Under the pieces are notes generated by a model. The model was not told the origin of the DNA and did no database searches. It saw nothing but the letters and a program-made list of their open reading frames with translations. Shown here piece after piece: positions 19,129-28,563 of a stretch of 64,000 nt of DNA (its first letter is position 1; the number at the start of each line of letters is the position of its first letter). The translations under genes were made by a program, and so were the position numbers. Location: contig NZ_SPQS01000007.1 of the NCBI RefSeq assembly GCF_004570865.1, positions 282,783-346,782 of the forward strand, in the 5' to 3' direction. Source of the stretch: Bradyrhizobium frederickii. Its GTDB lineage: Bacteria; Pseudomonadota; Alphaproteobacteria; Rhizobiales; Xanthobacteraceae.

Positions 19129-20055
19129 TCATGCGCAATCCCTGCGGATTGCCGGATCGGCTTTCACCTCGGCCTGGCCGCAGCACAATTCGCGATACTG
19201 TCCCGGCGTAAGACTGGCGGCCTTGCGGAACACGCGCGTGAAATTGGCTTGCGAGCCGAAACCGAACTCCAGGGCGATTTCGACCAGGGACAAGCGGTCG
19301 CGCGCGAGTTCGTGCCGCGCAGCCTGGACGCGGCGATCGGTCACGTAACGGTGCGGCGACAATCCGGTCGCCTCGCGAAACAACCGGGAGAAATGATACG
19401 GGCTGAGGCAAGCCTGGGCCGCCAGATCCTCGAGCCTGATATCGCCAGCAAGAGAAGCCTCGATATAGTCCAGCACGCGCTGGAGACGCCTGGGATCGAG
19501 CGACGGCGACCTGTCAGGTGGCCGCCAGCGGTCGATCGTATAATTCCCGAGAAGATGCGCCGCGAGCGCAACCTGGATACCCTCCACGAACAGCGCGTCG
19601 GTCGGCTGGCGCGGGCGATGGAGCAGGTCGCGAAGCGGCGAGCAGATGTGGAAGAGGATCTGGTCCGCCAGACCGTGGGCATAAGCAATCTCGACCTTGG
19701 CCGGATCGATATCGAAGTCCGCAAGCGCGCTCTGATCCAGCAGCGCCGGCGGCAGATAGAGATGAAGACATTCCATCCGATCCGAAAGCTCGAGATGACT
19801 CTCCTGCGTCCCCACCGGCACGAGGTAACTCATGCCCGGCCGCGCGAGGCTCTTCTGGACTTCGCCATTGCCGGCGCGGCACACCATCCCGCCGCCTGAC
19901 AGCAGCATGATGAGCTCGGTGCAGATGGGGACAGGCGTTGCCTGGCGCCCCGCCTCGAACTTGCGATGCTCGATGCTCAATCCCGGCCAGTCGCTGGCCG
20001 CCGCGAGCTTCTCGCTGTTCTGATATTTCTGATCTCCATGCGTCACGAGCGCCAT
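19129..20055 (-). CDS. AraC-family transcriptional regulator
   Basis: Regulator of 308 residues with an N-terminal cupin-like sensing half and a C-terminal AraC/XylS DNA-binding domain from about residue 200. Two helix-turn-helix units are readable: [32 protein letters not shown] and [33 protein letters not shown]. An ATG at 20055 sits five bases after GGAGG (two ATG codons are adjacent; the second has better spacing). It precedes iorA on the same strand and is divergent from the hydrolase-AKR-VOC genes, so it could control either side. Confidence 0.92.
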   Translation of the reverse strand: MALVTHGDQKYQNSEKLAAASDWPGLSIEHRKFEAGRQATPVPICTELIMLLSGGGMVCRAGNGEVQKSLARPGMSYLVPVGTQESHLELSDRMECLHLYLPPALLDQSALADFDIDPAKVEIAYAHGLADQILFHICSPLRDLLHRPRQPTDALFVEGIQVALAAHLLGNYTIDRWRPPDRSPSLDPRRLQRVLDYIEASLAGDIRLEDLAAQACLSPYHFSRLFREATGLSPHRYVTDRRVQAARHELARDRLSLVEIALEFGFGSQANFTRVFRKAASLTPGQYRELCCGQAEVKADPAIRRDCA

Positions 20056-20382
20056 CATGACCTCCGCTTCGTTGCGGCGAATCCCGGCTCCGTATCGCGA
20101 GCGAGCGATCATTCCATCCGGTGGTGAGTTGCGGCCCCGGCCGCCACCACGCCGATGCGAATTTCTCACAAGCCGCTGTGGCGAAGTCCAGAGGCGGCGC
20201 GGTTAAAAGAGGTAAAACGCAGGCACAACAAAGACTTGAAACGCAGCGCGATCGGCTGCCAAAGCTGAGATCAGCAAGATGCGTCCGTCGTCGCGCAGGA
20301 ATCGGAAATACCGCAACGCCTGCCTGCGCTAGTGAAAGGCTCATCAACGGCAATCCTGCCGTATCGAGGATTGGAGCCTGGT
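20056..20382. other. Divergent promoter region between araC-type and hydrolase genes
   Basis: This 327-bp spacer holds the promoters for two divergent transcripts. I see no convincing palindrome, repeat, RNA gene or extra coding frame in it. The hydrolase end carries TTGGAGCC about 10 bp before the ATG at 20383. An AraC-type site, usually direct repeats, could be present but I could not single one out. Confidence 0.5.
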
Positions 20383-21147
20383 ATGAAGACGCTTATCTCT
20401 GCTCTCTCTGCACTTGCCGCAATGTCGATCGCAACGGCCGCCCCCGCGGTCGCCGCCGAGAAGACCGTCTCCATCGTCCTGGTCCATGGCGCCTTCGTCG
20501 ATGGCTCGGGCTGGAAGGACACCTACGACATTCTCTCGAAGGCAGGCTATGAAGTGCTCGTCGTCCAGCAGCCGACGATCTCGCTGCGTGACGATGTCGC
20601 GGAGACCGAACGCGTGATCGCCAAGGCGCGGCATCCGGTCATTCTCGTCGGGCATTCCTATGGCGGAATGGTCATCACGGAAGCGGGCGACAATCCGAAG
20701 GTTCGCAGCCTGGTCTATCTCGCGGCATATGCGCCCGATGTCGGGGAGTCGGTCAGCACGCTGTCGGAAGCACCCGTGCCGCCCGGCGAGCACAAAGGTC
20801 CGCTGGTCACCGAGGGCAATTATCTCTTCGTCGACCGCGATAAATTCCCGAGCTCCTTCGCCGCCGGTGTCGACCCGGCCACGACCCGCTTCATGGCTGC
20901 GGCGCAATTGCCGTTTGGACTGCAGGCGGTGCAGACCAAGGTCGAGCGCGTGGCCTGGAAGACGAAGCCGACCCATTACATGGTGACGATGGAGGATCAC
21001 ATTATCCCTCCGAGCTTGCTGCGCACCATGGCCAAGCGCTCGGGCGCGAAGGTGACGGAGATCAAAAGCAGCCACGCGGTGATGCTGTCGCATCCGCGCG
21101 AGGTCGCGGCGTTCATCAGAAGCGCTGACACATCCGCAGCCGACTGA
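20383..21147 (+). CDS. Secreted alpha/beta hydrolase
   Basis: Alpha/beta-hydrolase of 254 residues with a clear signal peptide (MKTLISALSALAAMSIATAAPAVA, cleavage before AEK). The fold markers are the oxyanion segment LVHGAFVDGSGW (33-44), nucleophile Ser92 in VGHSYGGM, an acidic residue in MEDHIIPP and His in SSHAVMLSHP. It resembles the EstC/salicylate-esterase-like group of small esterases, but substrate is unknown. It is the first of four plus-strand genes (hydrolase, AKR, VOC, ABM) that are spaced 38-76 bp apart. Confidence 0.88.
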   Translation: MKTLISALSALAAMSIATAAPAVAAEKTVSIVLVHGAFVDGSGWKDTYDILSKAGYEVLVVQQPTISLRDDVAETERVIAKARHPVILVGHSYGGMVITEAGDNPKVRSLVYLAAYAPDVGESVSTLSEAPVPPGEHKGPLVTEGNYLFVDRDKFPSSFAAGVDPATTRFMAAAQLPFGLQAVQTKVERVAWKTKPTHYMVTMEDHIIPPSLLRTMAKRSGAKVTEIKSSHAVMLSHPREVAAFIRSADTSAAD

Positions 21148-21202
21148 GATCGGCAGCTCCGCGCGCGTATGCGCTCGCCTGTCACGGACAAGGAGTCGCG
21201 AC

Positions 21203-22216
21203 ATGCCCCTCAAGGATATTCTGCCGGGAAGACTGGGCTTCGGTGCAGCGCCGCTCGGCAACATGTTTCGCGACATCCCCGAGCAGGAAGCGCTCGCGAC
21301 GGTGAATGCGGCCTGGGATGACGGCATCCGCTATTTCGACACCGCGCCGTTCTACGGCGCGGGCCTCGCCGAGATCCGCATGGGCGCCGCGCTCGCCGGC
21401 CGGCCGCGCAGCGACTATGTCGTCAGCACGAAGGTCGGAAGATTGATCCTGGACGAGATCGAGGATGTCGGCGCCCGCGACCTCGGCGAGAAGGGCGGCG
21501 TCTTCCAATACGGGCGCCCGAACAGAATCGTGAACGACTATTCCCGGGACGGGACGCTGCGCTCGATCGAGGACAGTTTGAAGCGGCTCGGCACCGACCA
21601 CATCGATATCGCCTTCGTGCACGACGTCGCGCAGGATTTTTACGGCGACGAATGGCTTTCGGTGTTCGAAAGCGCGCGCAAGGGCGCGTTCAAAGCGCTC
21701 GACCGGCTGCGCGACGAGGGCGTGATCAAGGCGTGGGGCCTCGGCGTCAACCGGGTCGAGCCGATCGAGCTGCTGCTCGCGCTCGAAGAGCCGCGCCCCG
21801 ATGGCTTCCTGCTCGCGGGCCGCTACACGCTGCTCGATCATGCAAGGGCGCTTCAGCGGGTGATGCCGATGGTGGCGGAACACGAGCTCGCGATCATCGT
21901 CGGCGGCCCCTACAGTTCGGGTGCGCTCGTCGGCGGTCCGAACTTCGAATATGCGCCGGCGCCCCCGGAAATCCTCGACAAGGTGGCGCGCATCAAGGCC
22001 ATCGCCGACCGCTACGGCATCGGCATGAAGGCGGCTGGCCTGCAGTTCGCACTGGCAAACCCGGTCGTCGCCGCCGTGATCCCCGGGGCGAGCCGGCCCG
22101 GCCGCATCGGCGAGGACCGCGCGGCCCTTGACCAATCAATACCCGGCGATTTCTGGCGCGAACTTCGATCGGCCGGTCTCGTCAATCCGGGGGCTCCGCT
22201 TCCGGACGCCGGCTGA
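21203..22216 (+). CDS. Aldo/keto reductase
   Basis: NAD(P)H-dependent oxidoreductase with a TIM-barrel fold, 337 residues. The catalytic tetrad is complete: D46 and Y51 in FDTAPFYG, K77 in VSTKVG and H140 in IAFVHD. The sequence style (MPLKDILPGRLGFGAAPLGNMFR, GRYTLLDH, FALANPVVAAVIPGASRPG) matches the group that includes L-fucose/D-arabinose dehydrogenases and pyridoxal 4-dehydrogenases. An ATG at 21203 follows AAGGAG (21190-21195). No signal peptide, so it acts in the cytoplasm, unlike the two exported neighbours. Confidence 0.93.
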   Translation: MPLKDILPGRLGFGAAPLGNMFRDIPEQEALATVNAAWDDGIRYFDTAPFYGAGLAEIRMGAALAGRPRSDYVVSTKVGRLILDEIEDVGARDLGEKGGVFQYGRPNRIVNDYSRDGTLRSIEDSLKRLGTDHIDIAFVHDVAQDFYGDEWLSVFESARKGAFKALDRLRDEGVIKAWGLGVNRVEPIELLLALEEPRPDGFLLAGRYTLLDHARALQRVMPMVAEHELAIIVGGPYSSGALVGGPNFEYAPAPPEILDKVARIKAIADRYGIGMKAAGLQFALANPVVAAVIPGASRPGRIGEDRAALDQSIPGDFWRELRSAGLVNPGAPLPDAG

Positions 22217-22254
22217 CCGGCACATGACATCACCCACAGACCGAGGAGACGAGA

Positions 22255-23100
22255 ATGACCGACGAAACCTGCAACGTTGCCGAAATCGAACGCCGCAGCC
22301 TGCTTCGCACGGCAGGCGCCGCGATGATCACCGGTCTTGCGGTCGGCAGCATGCCGTCAGCCGCGTCCGCGGCGCCGGGCGGCATGTCGTCGGCCGAGCG
22401 CAACGAGGCGCCGCTCGGTGCGCGGCTGCAGGGCGTCCAACATTTCGGGCTGACGGTGCAGAACATGGAGCGGGCCTATCAGTTTTATACGGAGGTGCTG
22501 GGCGGCACCGAGGTCTTCCGTCACGGCGACTTCCAAGGCGACGGCGTGCAGAACACGCTGCTGGCCGACCAGGAGATCGAGGCGAACGTGCGCGGGGTCA
22601 ATCCGCGGACCATCGGCGTTCCCGACCTCAGAAGCGGAGCGCAGCGGCTCGATGTCCGCTTCATCCAGTTCGACAACATGGTGCTCGAACTGTTGCAATA
22701 TCGCGAGGCCGACCAGCCCATGGGCAGCGCGAAGAGCTTTGCCGAGCCGTTGGAGCACATGAGTCCGGCTTTCCCGCGCATGATGCACATCTGCTTCTAT
22801 GTTCGCGACGATGTCGACTTCAACAAATTCATTGCCGACCTCGAAGCCGAATCCGCGCGCCGCGGCATGACGCAGGTGAGAGCGAACCGGACCATCCGCG
22901 TCATGACGGAGGCGGATCGCAAGGCCGCTCCGCGCAGCGCCAACACGAACCGGGTGACCGCGGAACCCTCGAACGGCTGGGAGCTGATCTATTGCAAGGG
23001 GCCTGAGGGCGAGCAGCTCGAATTCGTCAAAGCGCTCGGCCCGGTCAAGCAGCGCTTCAGCGAGGCCCTGGCAAAGCGCCAGCAGACAATCGTGCGCTGA
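22255..23100 (+). CDS. Exported VOC-superfamily protein (glyoxalase/bleomycin-resistance fold)
   Basis: A protein of 281 residues with an N-terminal Tat-like signal (IERRSLLRTAGAAMITGLAVG...AASAAPGG) and one or two VOC modules. LQGVQHFGLTVQNMERAYQFYTEVLGG opens the first metal-binding beta-alpha-beta-beta-beta unit, and the second half closes with the EQLEFVKALG strand. The family includes glyoxalase I, ring-cleaving dioxygenases and lyases that use a divalent metal. Export of a VOC enzyme is less usual and suggests a folded metalloenzyme sent to the periplasm. A strong hairpin follows the stop. Confidence 0.88.
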   Translation: MTDETCNVAEIERRSLLRTAGAAMITGLAVGSMPSAASAAPGGMSSAERNEAPLGARLQGVQHFGLTVQNMERAYQFYTEVLGGTEVFRHGDFQGDGVQNTLLADQEIEANVRGVNPRTIGVPDLRSGAQRLDVRFIQFDNMVLELLQYREADQPMGSAKSFAEPLEHMSPAFPRMMHICFYVRDDVDFNKFIADLEAESARRGMTQVRANRTIRVMTEADRKAAPRSANTNRVTAEPSNGWELIYCKGPEGEQLEFVKALGPVKQRFSEALAKRQQTIVR

Positions 23101-23109
23101 CCATCAATC

Positions 23110-23141
23110 GTCGGGCGACCGGCTTCCGCTGGTCGCCCGAC
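23110..23141 (+). terminator. Strong 14-bp hairpin after the VOC gene
   Basis: GTCGGGCGACCGGC (23110-23123) pairs with GCTGGTCGCCCGAC (23128-23141) with one G-U pair and a UUCC loop, 10 bp after the VOC stop. No T tract follows, so it could be a terminator aided by Rho or a 3'-end stabiliser that separates the expression of the downstream ABM-type gene. Confidence 0.5.
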
Positions 23142-23176
23142 AAGGCGCCCATGATCTCAACGTGAAGGACTGAATC

Positions 23177-23599
23177 ATGCAAAAGCTCGTCTGCCATTCG
23201 CTTGGCGCCCTGCTCTTCGCTGCCTCGATGGCCATGACGACGGCATCGGTCGTCGCGCAGGAAGCCCCGCGCGTGCGCTATCAGGAGATTCCGGAAGGTG
23301 CCTATTCGGTGGTCGCCCAGGTGCGCGCCAAGGCCGGGAAGGAAGATGCGTTGCGTGCGGCCACGCTTCCGCTGATCGACCTGGTTCGCGGCGATCCCAA
23401 GAACCTGGTCTATTTTCTCCAGGAAGACCGCGCCAAACCGGGTCATTTCATCTTCTACGAGGTGTTCGCCAGCCAAGCCGATTTCGACGCACATAATGCC
23501 ATGCCTTATGTGCAGGCGTGGTTCGCCAAGCTTCCGGAACTTGCCGATGGCGGCGTCGAAGTCCTGCGCATGGCGGTTCTCGGCGTGCCCAAGAAATAG
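23177..23599 (+). CDS. Exported ABM-family quinol monooxygenase-like protein
   Basis: A protein of 140 residues with a signal peptide (MQKLVCHSLGALLFAASMAMTTASVVAQ) ahead of an ABM domain (YSVVAQVRAKAGKEDALRAATLPLIDLVRGDPKNLVYFLQED...FYEVFASQADFDAHNAMPYVQAW). It is related in fold to the cytoplasmic ABM protein at 14481-14786. Family members oxidise quinols or small reactive compounds. It closes the plus-strand run of hydrolase, aldo/keto reductase and VOC genes, so a shared detoxification or degradation role is plausible. A 6-bp GCCGGC hairpin at 23635-23650 may mark the transcript end. Confidence 0.85.
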   Translation: MQKLVCHSLGALLFAASMAMTTASVVAQEAPRVRYQEIPEGAYSVVAQVRAKAGKEDALRAATLPLIDLVRGDPKNLVYFLQEDRAKPGHFIFYEVFASQADFDAHNAMPYVQAWFAKLPELADGGVEVLRMAVLGVPKK

Positions 23600-23741
23600 C
23601 CGGCCCGCGCGAGCGGTTTTGTCGCAGCCATTCTGCCGGCAAATGCCGGCGGCAATCGTGCGAATTCAGAACCGCTCACTTCAACAGCTTTGCAGCGCAT
23701 GATAATTGCAGGCGATCTTTTCGATCGAATGGCAATGGTCA

Positions 23742-26672
23742 ATGCGGGCTGCCACGGAGACACAACAACGGGGCACACGCCGACGGGAACTCACATACTG
23801 CTTCGGCCCATTTCGACTGGTTCCCCGCCGCCAGTTGCTCCTTCTCGAGGGGCGCCCCGTCAAGCTGGGCGGACGCGCATTCGAGCTCCTGCAGGTGCTG
23901 GTGCAGCGCTGCGGCGATCTGGTCAGCAAGAATGACCTGATGGCGGCGGCCTGGCCGGGCACCTTCCTCCACGACAGCAATCTCAAGGTCAACATGTGGA
24001 GCCTGCGGCGCTCGCTGGGGGATACCCAGATCGAGCCCGTCTACATCGCGACCGTGGCGCGCCGCGGGTACAAGTTCATCGCGGACGTGCAAATCAGCAT
24101 CGGCGAGGTCGAGGACGACCTTCCGCTTGCCGATCCGCTTTCCCTGTCCAATCCGCCATTGTTGCGCGGCATCGTTGGTCGCGAAGCGAACATCGTCGAA
24201 ATCGCTGATCTGTTGGCCGACAACAGGCACGTGACCCTGGCCGGCACGGGAGGGATCGGCAAGACGACGGTTGCGGTGGCCGTCGCCCAGGCGTTTGCAC
24301 CACGGTGCCGCGACGGCGTCTGCTTCGTCGACCTCGCCACGATCTCCGATCCGACGCTGTTCGGCGCGGCGCTGCTGACGGCGCTGGGCGTCAGAGGCAA
24401 TACGGACAACGATCTGGCTGCGGCTCTCGATTATTTGAGGCCGCGGCAGATGCTGCTCATCCTGGACAATTGCGAGCATGTGCTGCCCGCCGCCACGATC
24501 TTTGCCGGCAAGTTCATGACGGATACATCGCCGTCCAGGCTGCTTGCGACGAGCCGCGAGCCGCTCGGCACCGCCACCGAGCATATCGTGCGGCTTGGTT
24601 CGCTGGCCGCACCGAAATCCGGCCTCGCCCTGACCGTCGATCAGGCCGTCAGGTTTCCAGCGGTGCAGCTGTTCGTCCGTCGCGCGGCCGAATGGTCGGA
24701 CTACCAGTTCGCCGCTGACGATTGCGAGGACGTCGCCTCGATCTGTCACGCGCTCGACGGCCTTCCGCTGGCGATCGAGCTGGCGGCGGCCCAGATCGGC
24801 AAGTTCACCCCTCGCGAATTGGTGGCGCTGCTCGATCGGAAATTGGGTTTTCGCGCCCCCGACGCCGAGGGCGCGCCGCCGCGCCATGAAACCCTGATGG
24901 CGACAATCGACTGGAGCTTCCGTCTGCTGTCGCAGAACGAAGCGAGACTATTCTGCATGCTGTCGGTGTTCAGTGAGGCTTTTGACGCCGAGGATGCGGT
25001 TTTCGTCGCGGAGGCGGCGGGGATCGCCCCGGTCGACGTCGTCACCGGCCTCGGCAGTCTCGTCGCCAAATCGCTGTTGAGTGCGCAGGCACGCGGCGCA
25101 AGCCTGCGCTATCGGCTGCTCGACAGCACGCGGCGGTATGCCGCCGAGCGGCGCTTGGCCGATCCGGCCTGCGGCCAGGCACTGCGCCGCCACGCAGAAT
25201 GCGTCCTCGCGCTGTTCGAGCAGTCCGAGGAGGAGTGGAACTGGCGCGAGCCGACCGATTGGACCCAGCGCTACCTCGGTCGCATCGCCGATCTGAGAGC
25301 TGCGCTTTCTTGGGCATTCGGAGAGGCGGGCGATGCCCACCTCGGAATCAGGCTCACGGTTGCGGCGATCACCTTGTGGTCGGAAACCTCCATCCTGTCC
25401 GAAGCGCAGGCACGGTTGAACGATGCGCTCGCTTTGGCCAAGACGGTCGCGTGCGATGATCTGTCGAAGGCAAAGCTCGCCTGCGCCCTTGGATGGAGCC
25501 TGTTCTACGCCCGCAACATGTCGAATGAGAACGAGGTTGCCTGGCTCGATGCGATCGCCTTTGCACGGCGGGCCGGCAACATCGAGTATCAGCAACGTGC
25601 GCTGGTGGGCTTTGCCTTTTACCTGTTGCAGATCGGCCAGCTCCCGCGCGCCATAAGCTATCTCGAGGAGGCCACCGCGCTGGCCGACCGGGAACGCGAC
25701 CTGACGGCAACGTCCGAAGCCGACCGGGCACTGGCCTGGGCCCGCGCGTTTGCCGGCCAATTGAGCAAGAGCCGGCCGGTTCTGGATCGTCTTGCGGCAA
25801 CCTATTCCCTGGCAGAGGGCCGTTCGCGCAAAAACGCGAACGAGGTCTACCGATTCATCACCGTCCGCTTCAACCTGCCCTTCGTGGCCTGGATGCAAGG
25901 ACAAGCCGACTACGCGGCGAGGCTGGCCCAAGACGCCGTCGATGCCGCGGACCGCAGTGGTCATTGGGTGTCGCAATCGAACGCACTTGGGCTCGCCGCC
26001 CTTCCTGTGGCGTTCGAAACCGGCAATCGGGACGCGCTCGAGAGCTACACGATGCGGCTGCGTCGCAACCTGGAACGCGAGCGCATCTCGCGCTGGGTTC
26101 CGGTCGAGCGCTATTTCTCCGCCTGCCTTCGCGACTTGCGTGGCGATCCGCGCGCGGTGGAGCATATTCGAGCCGCGATCGAAGAGTTGATCGAATCTCG
26201 TTTCCTGATGCGGATCGGCAGCTATCTCGCGGTCCTCGCCCGCGCCTATTTGCGGCAAGGGCGGATCGCGGAGGCGCGCGAGGCCATCACGCGGGCGATC
26301 GGCCATCAGGAACGTCAGGGCGAGCGCTGGTGCCGGTCAGAACTTCAGCGGGTCGACGCAGCGGTCCTTCTCCATTCCGGCGAGCCGCTACGCGCTGAAA
26401 AACGGCTGCAACAGGCACTCGCCGAAGCACGCGCCATCGGAGCGGCGACATTCGAACTGCGCATCGCCACCGATCTCGCCGCACACTGGATCGAGACCGG
26501 CCGCAGGGTCAAGGCTGTCCGATTGCTGGCCCCGATCTATGAAGGCTTCGCCGAGGGCTTCGAGACGCCGGATCTGGTTGCGGCCTCTCGCCTGCTGGAG
26601 CGCGTGCCGCCGAGGGCGAGCGGCTGCGGCCACTATCGCCAGCCGAACCCAGTGCACGCCCGCGATGCATAG
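23742..26672 (+). CDS. Winged-helix STAND-ATPase transcriptional regulator
   Basis: Large single-protein signal switch of 976 residues. It opens with an OmpR/CadC-type winged helix at about residues 15-110 (FGPFRLVPRRQLLLLEGRPVKLGGRAFELLQVLVQR...RRGYKFIADV). An NB-ARC/AAA ATPase follows with P-loop AGTGGIGKTT (Lys174), Walker B MLLILDNCEH and the sensor-like region LLATSREPLG. The last ~550 residues are alpha-helical TPR-like repeats. Such proteins bind ATP, oligomerise on signal and activate transcription. The frame begins earlier with a TTG at 23706; the ATG at 23742 is the better start although no strong ribosome site is seen. Confidence 0.88.
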   Translation: MRAATETQQRGTRRRELTYCFGPFRLVPRRQLLLLEGRPVKLGGRAFELLQVLVQRCGDLVSKNDLMAAAWPGTFLHDSNLKVNMWSLRRSLGDTQIEPVYIATVARRGYKFIADVQISIGEVEDDLPLADPLSLSNPPLLRGIVGREANIVEIADLLADNRHVTLAGTGGIGKTTVAVAVAQAFAPRCRDGVCFVDLATISDPTLFGAALLTALGVRGNTDNDLAAALDYLRPRQMLLILDNCEHVLPAATIFAGKFMTDTSPSRLLATSREPLGTATEHIVRLGSLAAPKSGLALTVDQAVRFPAVQLFVRRAAEWSDYQFAADDCEDVASICHALDGLPLAIELAAAQIGKFTPRELVALLDRKLGFRAPDAEGAPPRHETLMATIDWSFRLLSQNEARLFCMLSVFSEAFDAEDAVFVAEAAGIAPVDVVTGLGSLVAKSLLSAQARGASLRYRLLDSTRRYAAERRLADPACGQALRRHAECVLALFEQSEEEWNWREPTDWTQRYLGRIADLRAALSWAFGEAGDAHLGIRLTVAAITLWSETSILSEAQARLNDALALAKTVACDDLSKAKLACALGWSLFYARNMSNENEVAWLDAIAFARRAGNIEYQQRALVGFAFYLLQIGQLPRAISYLEEATALADRERDLTATSEADRALAWARAFAGQLSKSRPVLDRLAATYSLAEGRSRKNANEVYRFITVRFNLPFVAWMQGQADYAARLAQDAVDAADRSGHWVSQSNALGLAALPVAFETGNRDALESYTMRLRRNLERERISRWVPVERYFSACLRDLRGDPRAVEHIRAAIEELIESRFLMRIGSYLAVLARAYLRQGRIAEAREAITRAIGHQERQGERWCRSELQRVDAAVLLHSGEPLRAEKRLQQALAEARAIGAATFELRIATDLAAHWIETGRRVKAVRLLAPIYEGFAEGFETPDLVAASRLLERVPPRASGCGHYRQPNPVHARDA

Positions 26673-26778
26673 CTGGCCTACCGCCGCACCTGCCGCGCGC
26701 GCTTTACGCCTCGCGTAATTCCTGATCCTCTCTCCCCAACCAGCCGGATCAACCGGCCTCGCCAGGGAGAGAGACGAC

Positions 26779-28413
26779 ATGAAGCTCGGGACCGCGATCG
26801 CGGAAATCATGCGGCGCGAGGGGATCGAGATCCTCTGCGGCTATCCGGTCAACCATCTGATCGAGCACGCGGCGAAAGCCGAGATCCGCCCCGTGATGGT
26901 GCGGCAGGAGCGCGTCGGCATCCACATGGCGGATGCGATCTCGCGGGTCACGTCGGGGCGCAGCATCGGCGCGTTCTGCATGCAGCACGGGCCGGGTGCG
27001 GAGAATGCGATGGGCGGCGTCGCGCAATGCTTCGGCGAATCCGTGCCGGTGCTGGTGCTGCCGATGGGCTATCAGCGCAGGCTTGCGCATATCGAGCCGA
27101 ACTTCAATTCCAGCGAGGCGATGAAGCCGTTTTCGAAATCGTCCGAGCCGATCATCCTCGCGACTGAGGTCGCCAATATCTTTCGCCGCGCCTTCACCAG
27201 GCTGAAGAACGGCCGCGGCGGGCCTGTGATCGTCGAGATCCCCTCGGACATGTGGAACGAGGAGGTGCCGGAGCCGCTCGACTACACGCCGGTGCTGCGC
27301 ACCCGCTACGGCGCCGATCCCGTTCATGTCAAGGAAGCCGCCAGCCTGCTCGTCAACGCGAAGCGGCCGGTGATCTATGCCGGCCAGGGCGTGCATTACG
27401 CGCAGGCCTGGCCGCAACTGAAGCGGCTCGCCGAACGGCTGGCGATTCCCGTCACCACCAGCCTGGGAGGCAAGTCCTCGTTCCCGGAAACCCATCCGCT
27501 CTCGCTCGGCTCCGGCGGCCTTGCGGTGCCGCGCGCGGTGCCGAAATTCCTCGGCGAAGCCGACGTCATCTTCGGCATCGGCTGCTCGTTCACGGAAACG
27601 AATTTCGGCATCGCGATGCCGAAGGGCAAGACCATCATCCATTCCACGCTCGATCCCAACCACCTCAACAAGGATGTGGAGGCTGGAATCGGTCTCGTCG
27701 GCGATGCGGGCCTGGTGCTCGACGCACTGCTGGAGGAGATCGGCAAGACCGTCACGTCGGATCGCGACGCCTCGGCCGTCGCGGCCGAGATCGCGGCTTC
27801 GCACAAGGAGTGGCTGGCGAAATGGATGCCGAAGCTCACCAGCAACGACGCGCCCTTGAGCCCCTATCGCGTGCTGTGGGATTTGCAGCATACCGTCGAC
27901 ATCGACAACACCATCATCACCCACGATGCCGGCAGCCCGCGCGACCAGCTCTCGCCGTTCTGGAAATCGACGAAGCCCCTCACCTATCTCGGCTGGGGCA
28001 AGACGACGCAACTCGGCTACGGCCTTGGGCTGGCGATGGGCGCAAAACTGGCGAAACCCGACAAGCTCTGCATCAACGTCTGGGGCGATGCCGCCATTGG
28101 TTTCACCGGCATGGATTTCGAGACCGCGGTGCGCGAGCGCATCCCGATCATGTCGATCCTGCTCAACAATTTCTCGATGGCGATCGAGTTGAAGGTGATG
28201 CCGGTCTCGACCGAAAAATATCGCTCGACCGACATTTCCGGCGATTACGCCGCGATGGCGCGCGCCTTCGGCGGCTACGGCGAGCGGGTGACGCGGCCGG
28301 AGGACATCGTCCCCGCGATCAGGCGCGGCATCCAGAAGACGCAGGAAGGCGTCCCGGTGCTGCTCGAGTTCATCACCAGCAAGGAGACGGACGTGTCGCG
28401 GCCGGGCACGTGA
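26779..28413 (+). CDS. Thiamine diphosphate-dependent enzyme, acetolactate synthase-like
   Basis: ThDP enzyme of 544 residues with the three-domain layout of the acetohydroxyacid synthase/benzoylformate decarboxylase superfamily. Glu44 in VRQERVGIHMADA is the cofactor-activating glutamate, and the C-terminal ThDP/Mg site runs from G436-D437 (WGDAAIGFTGMDFETAVRE) to the LLNNFSM asparagine. It lacks a nearby ilvN-like regulatory subunit, so a housekeeping AHAS role is unlikely. A decarboxylase, carboligase or sulfoacetaldehyde-type activity is possible. An AGGGAGAG box precedes the ATG at 26779. The next gene is an unrelated kinase 150 bp downstream. Confidence 0.9.
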   Translation: MKLGTAIAEIMRREGIEILCGYPVNHLIEHAAKAEIRPVMVRQERVGIHMADAISRVTSGRSIGAFCMQHGPGAENAMGGVAQCFGESVPVLVLPMGYQRRLAHIEPNFNSSEAMKPFSKSSEPIILATEVANIFRRAFTRLKNGRGGPVIVEIPSDMWNEEVPEPLDYTPVLRTRYGADPVHVKEAASLLVNAKRPVIYAGQGVHYAQAWPQLKRLAERLAIPVTTSLGGKSSFPETHPLSLGSGGLAVPRAVPKFLGEADVIFGIGCSFTETNFGIAMPKGKTIIHSTLDPNHLNKDVEAGIGLVGDAGLVLDALLEEIGKTVTSDRDASAVAAEIAASHKEWLAKWMPKLTSNDAPLSPYRVLWDLQHTVDIDNTIITHDAGSPRDQLSPFWKSTKPLTYLGWGKTTQLGYGLGLAMGAKLAKPDKLCINVWGDAAIGFTGMDFETAVRERIPIMSILLNNFSMAIELKVMPVSTEKYRSTDISGDYAAMARAFGGYGERVTRPEDIVPAIRRGIQKTQEGVPVLLEFITSKETDVSRPGT

Positions 28414-28563
28414 GGCGGACGCCCTCGACGGAGTCCAACTGCTTGCGCCGCCGTCCACCTCTCGCCAGCGGGGAGAGGTGAACTCCGACGCTGGCTCCCG
28501 CCGCGAAAGATGTGATAATCCGGCCGGGTGCCGCGCGCGTCGCGGCATCAAGCCGGGTCAGGA

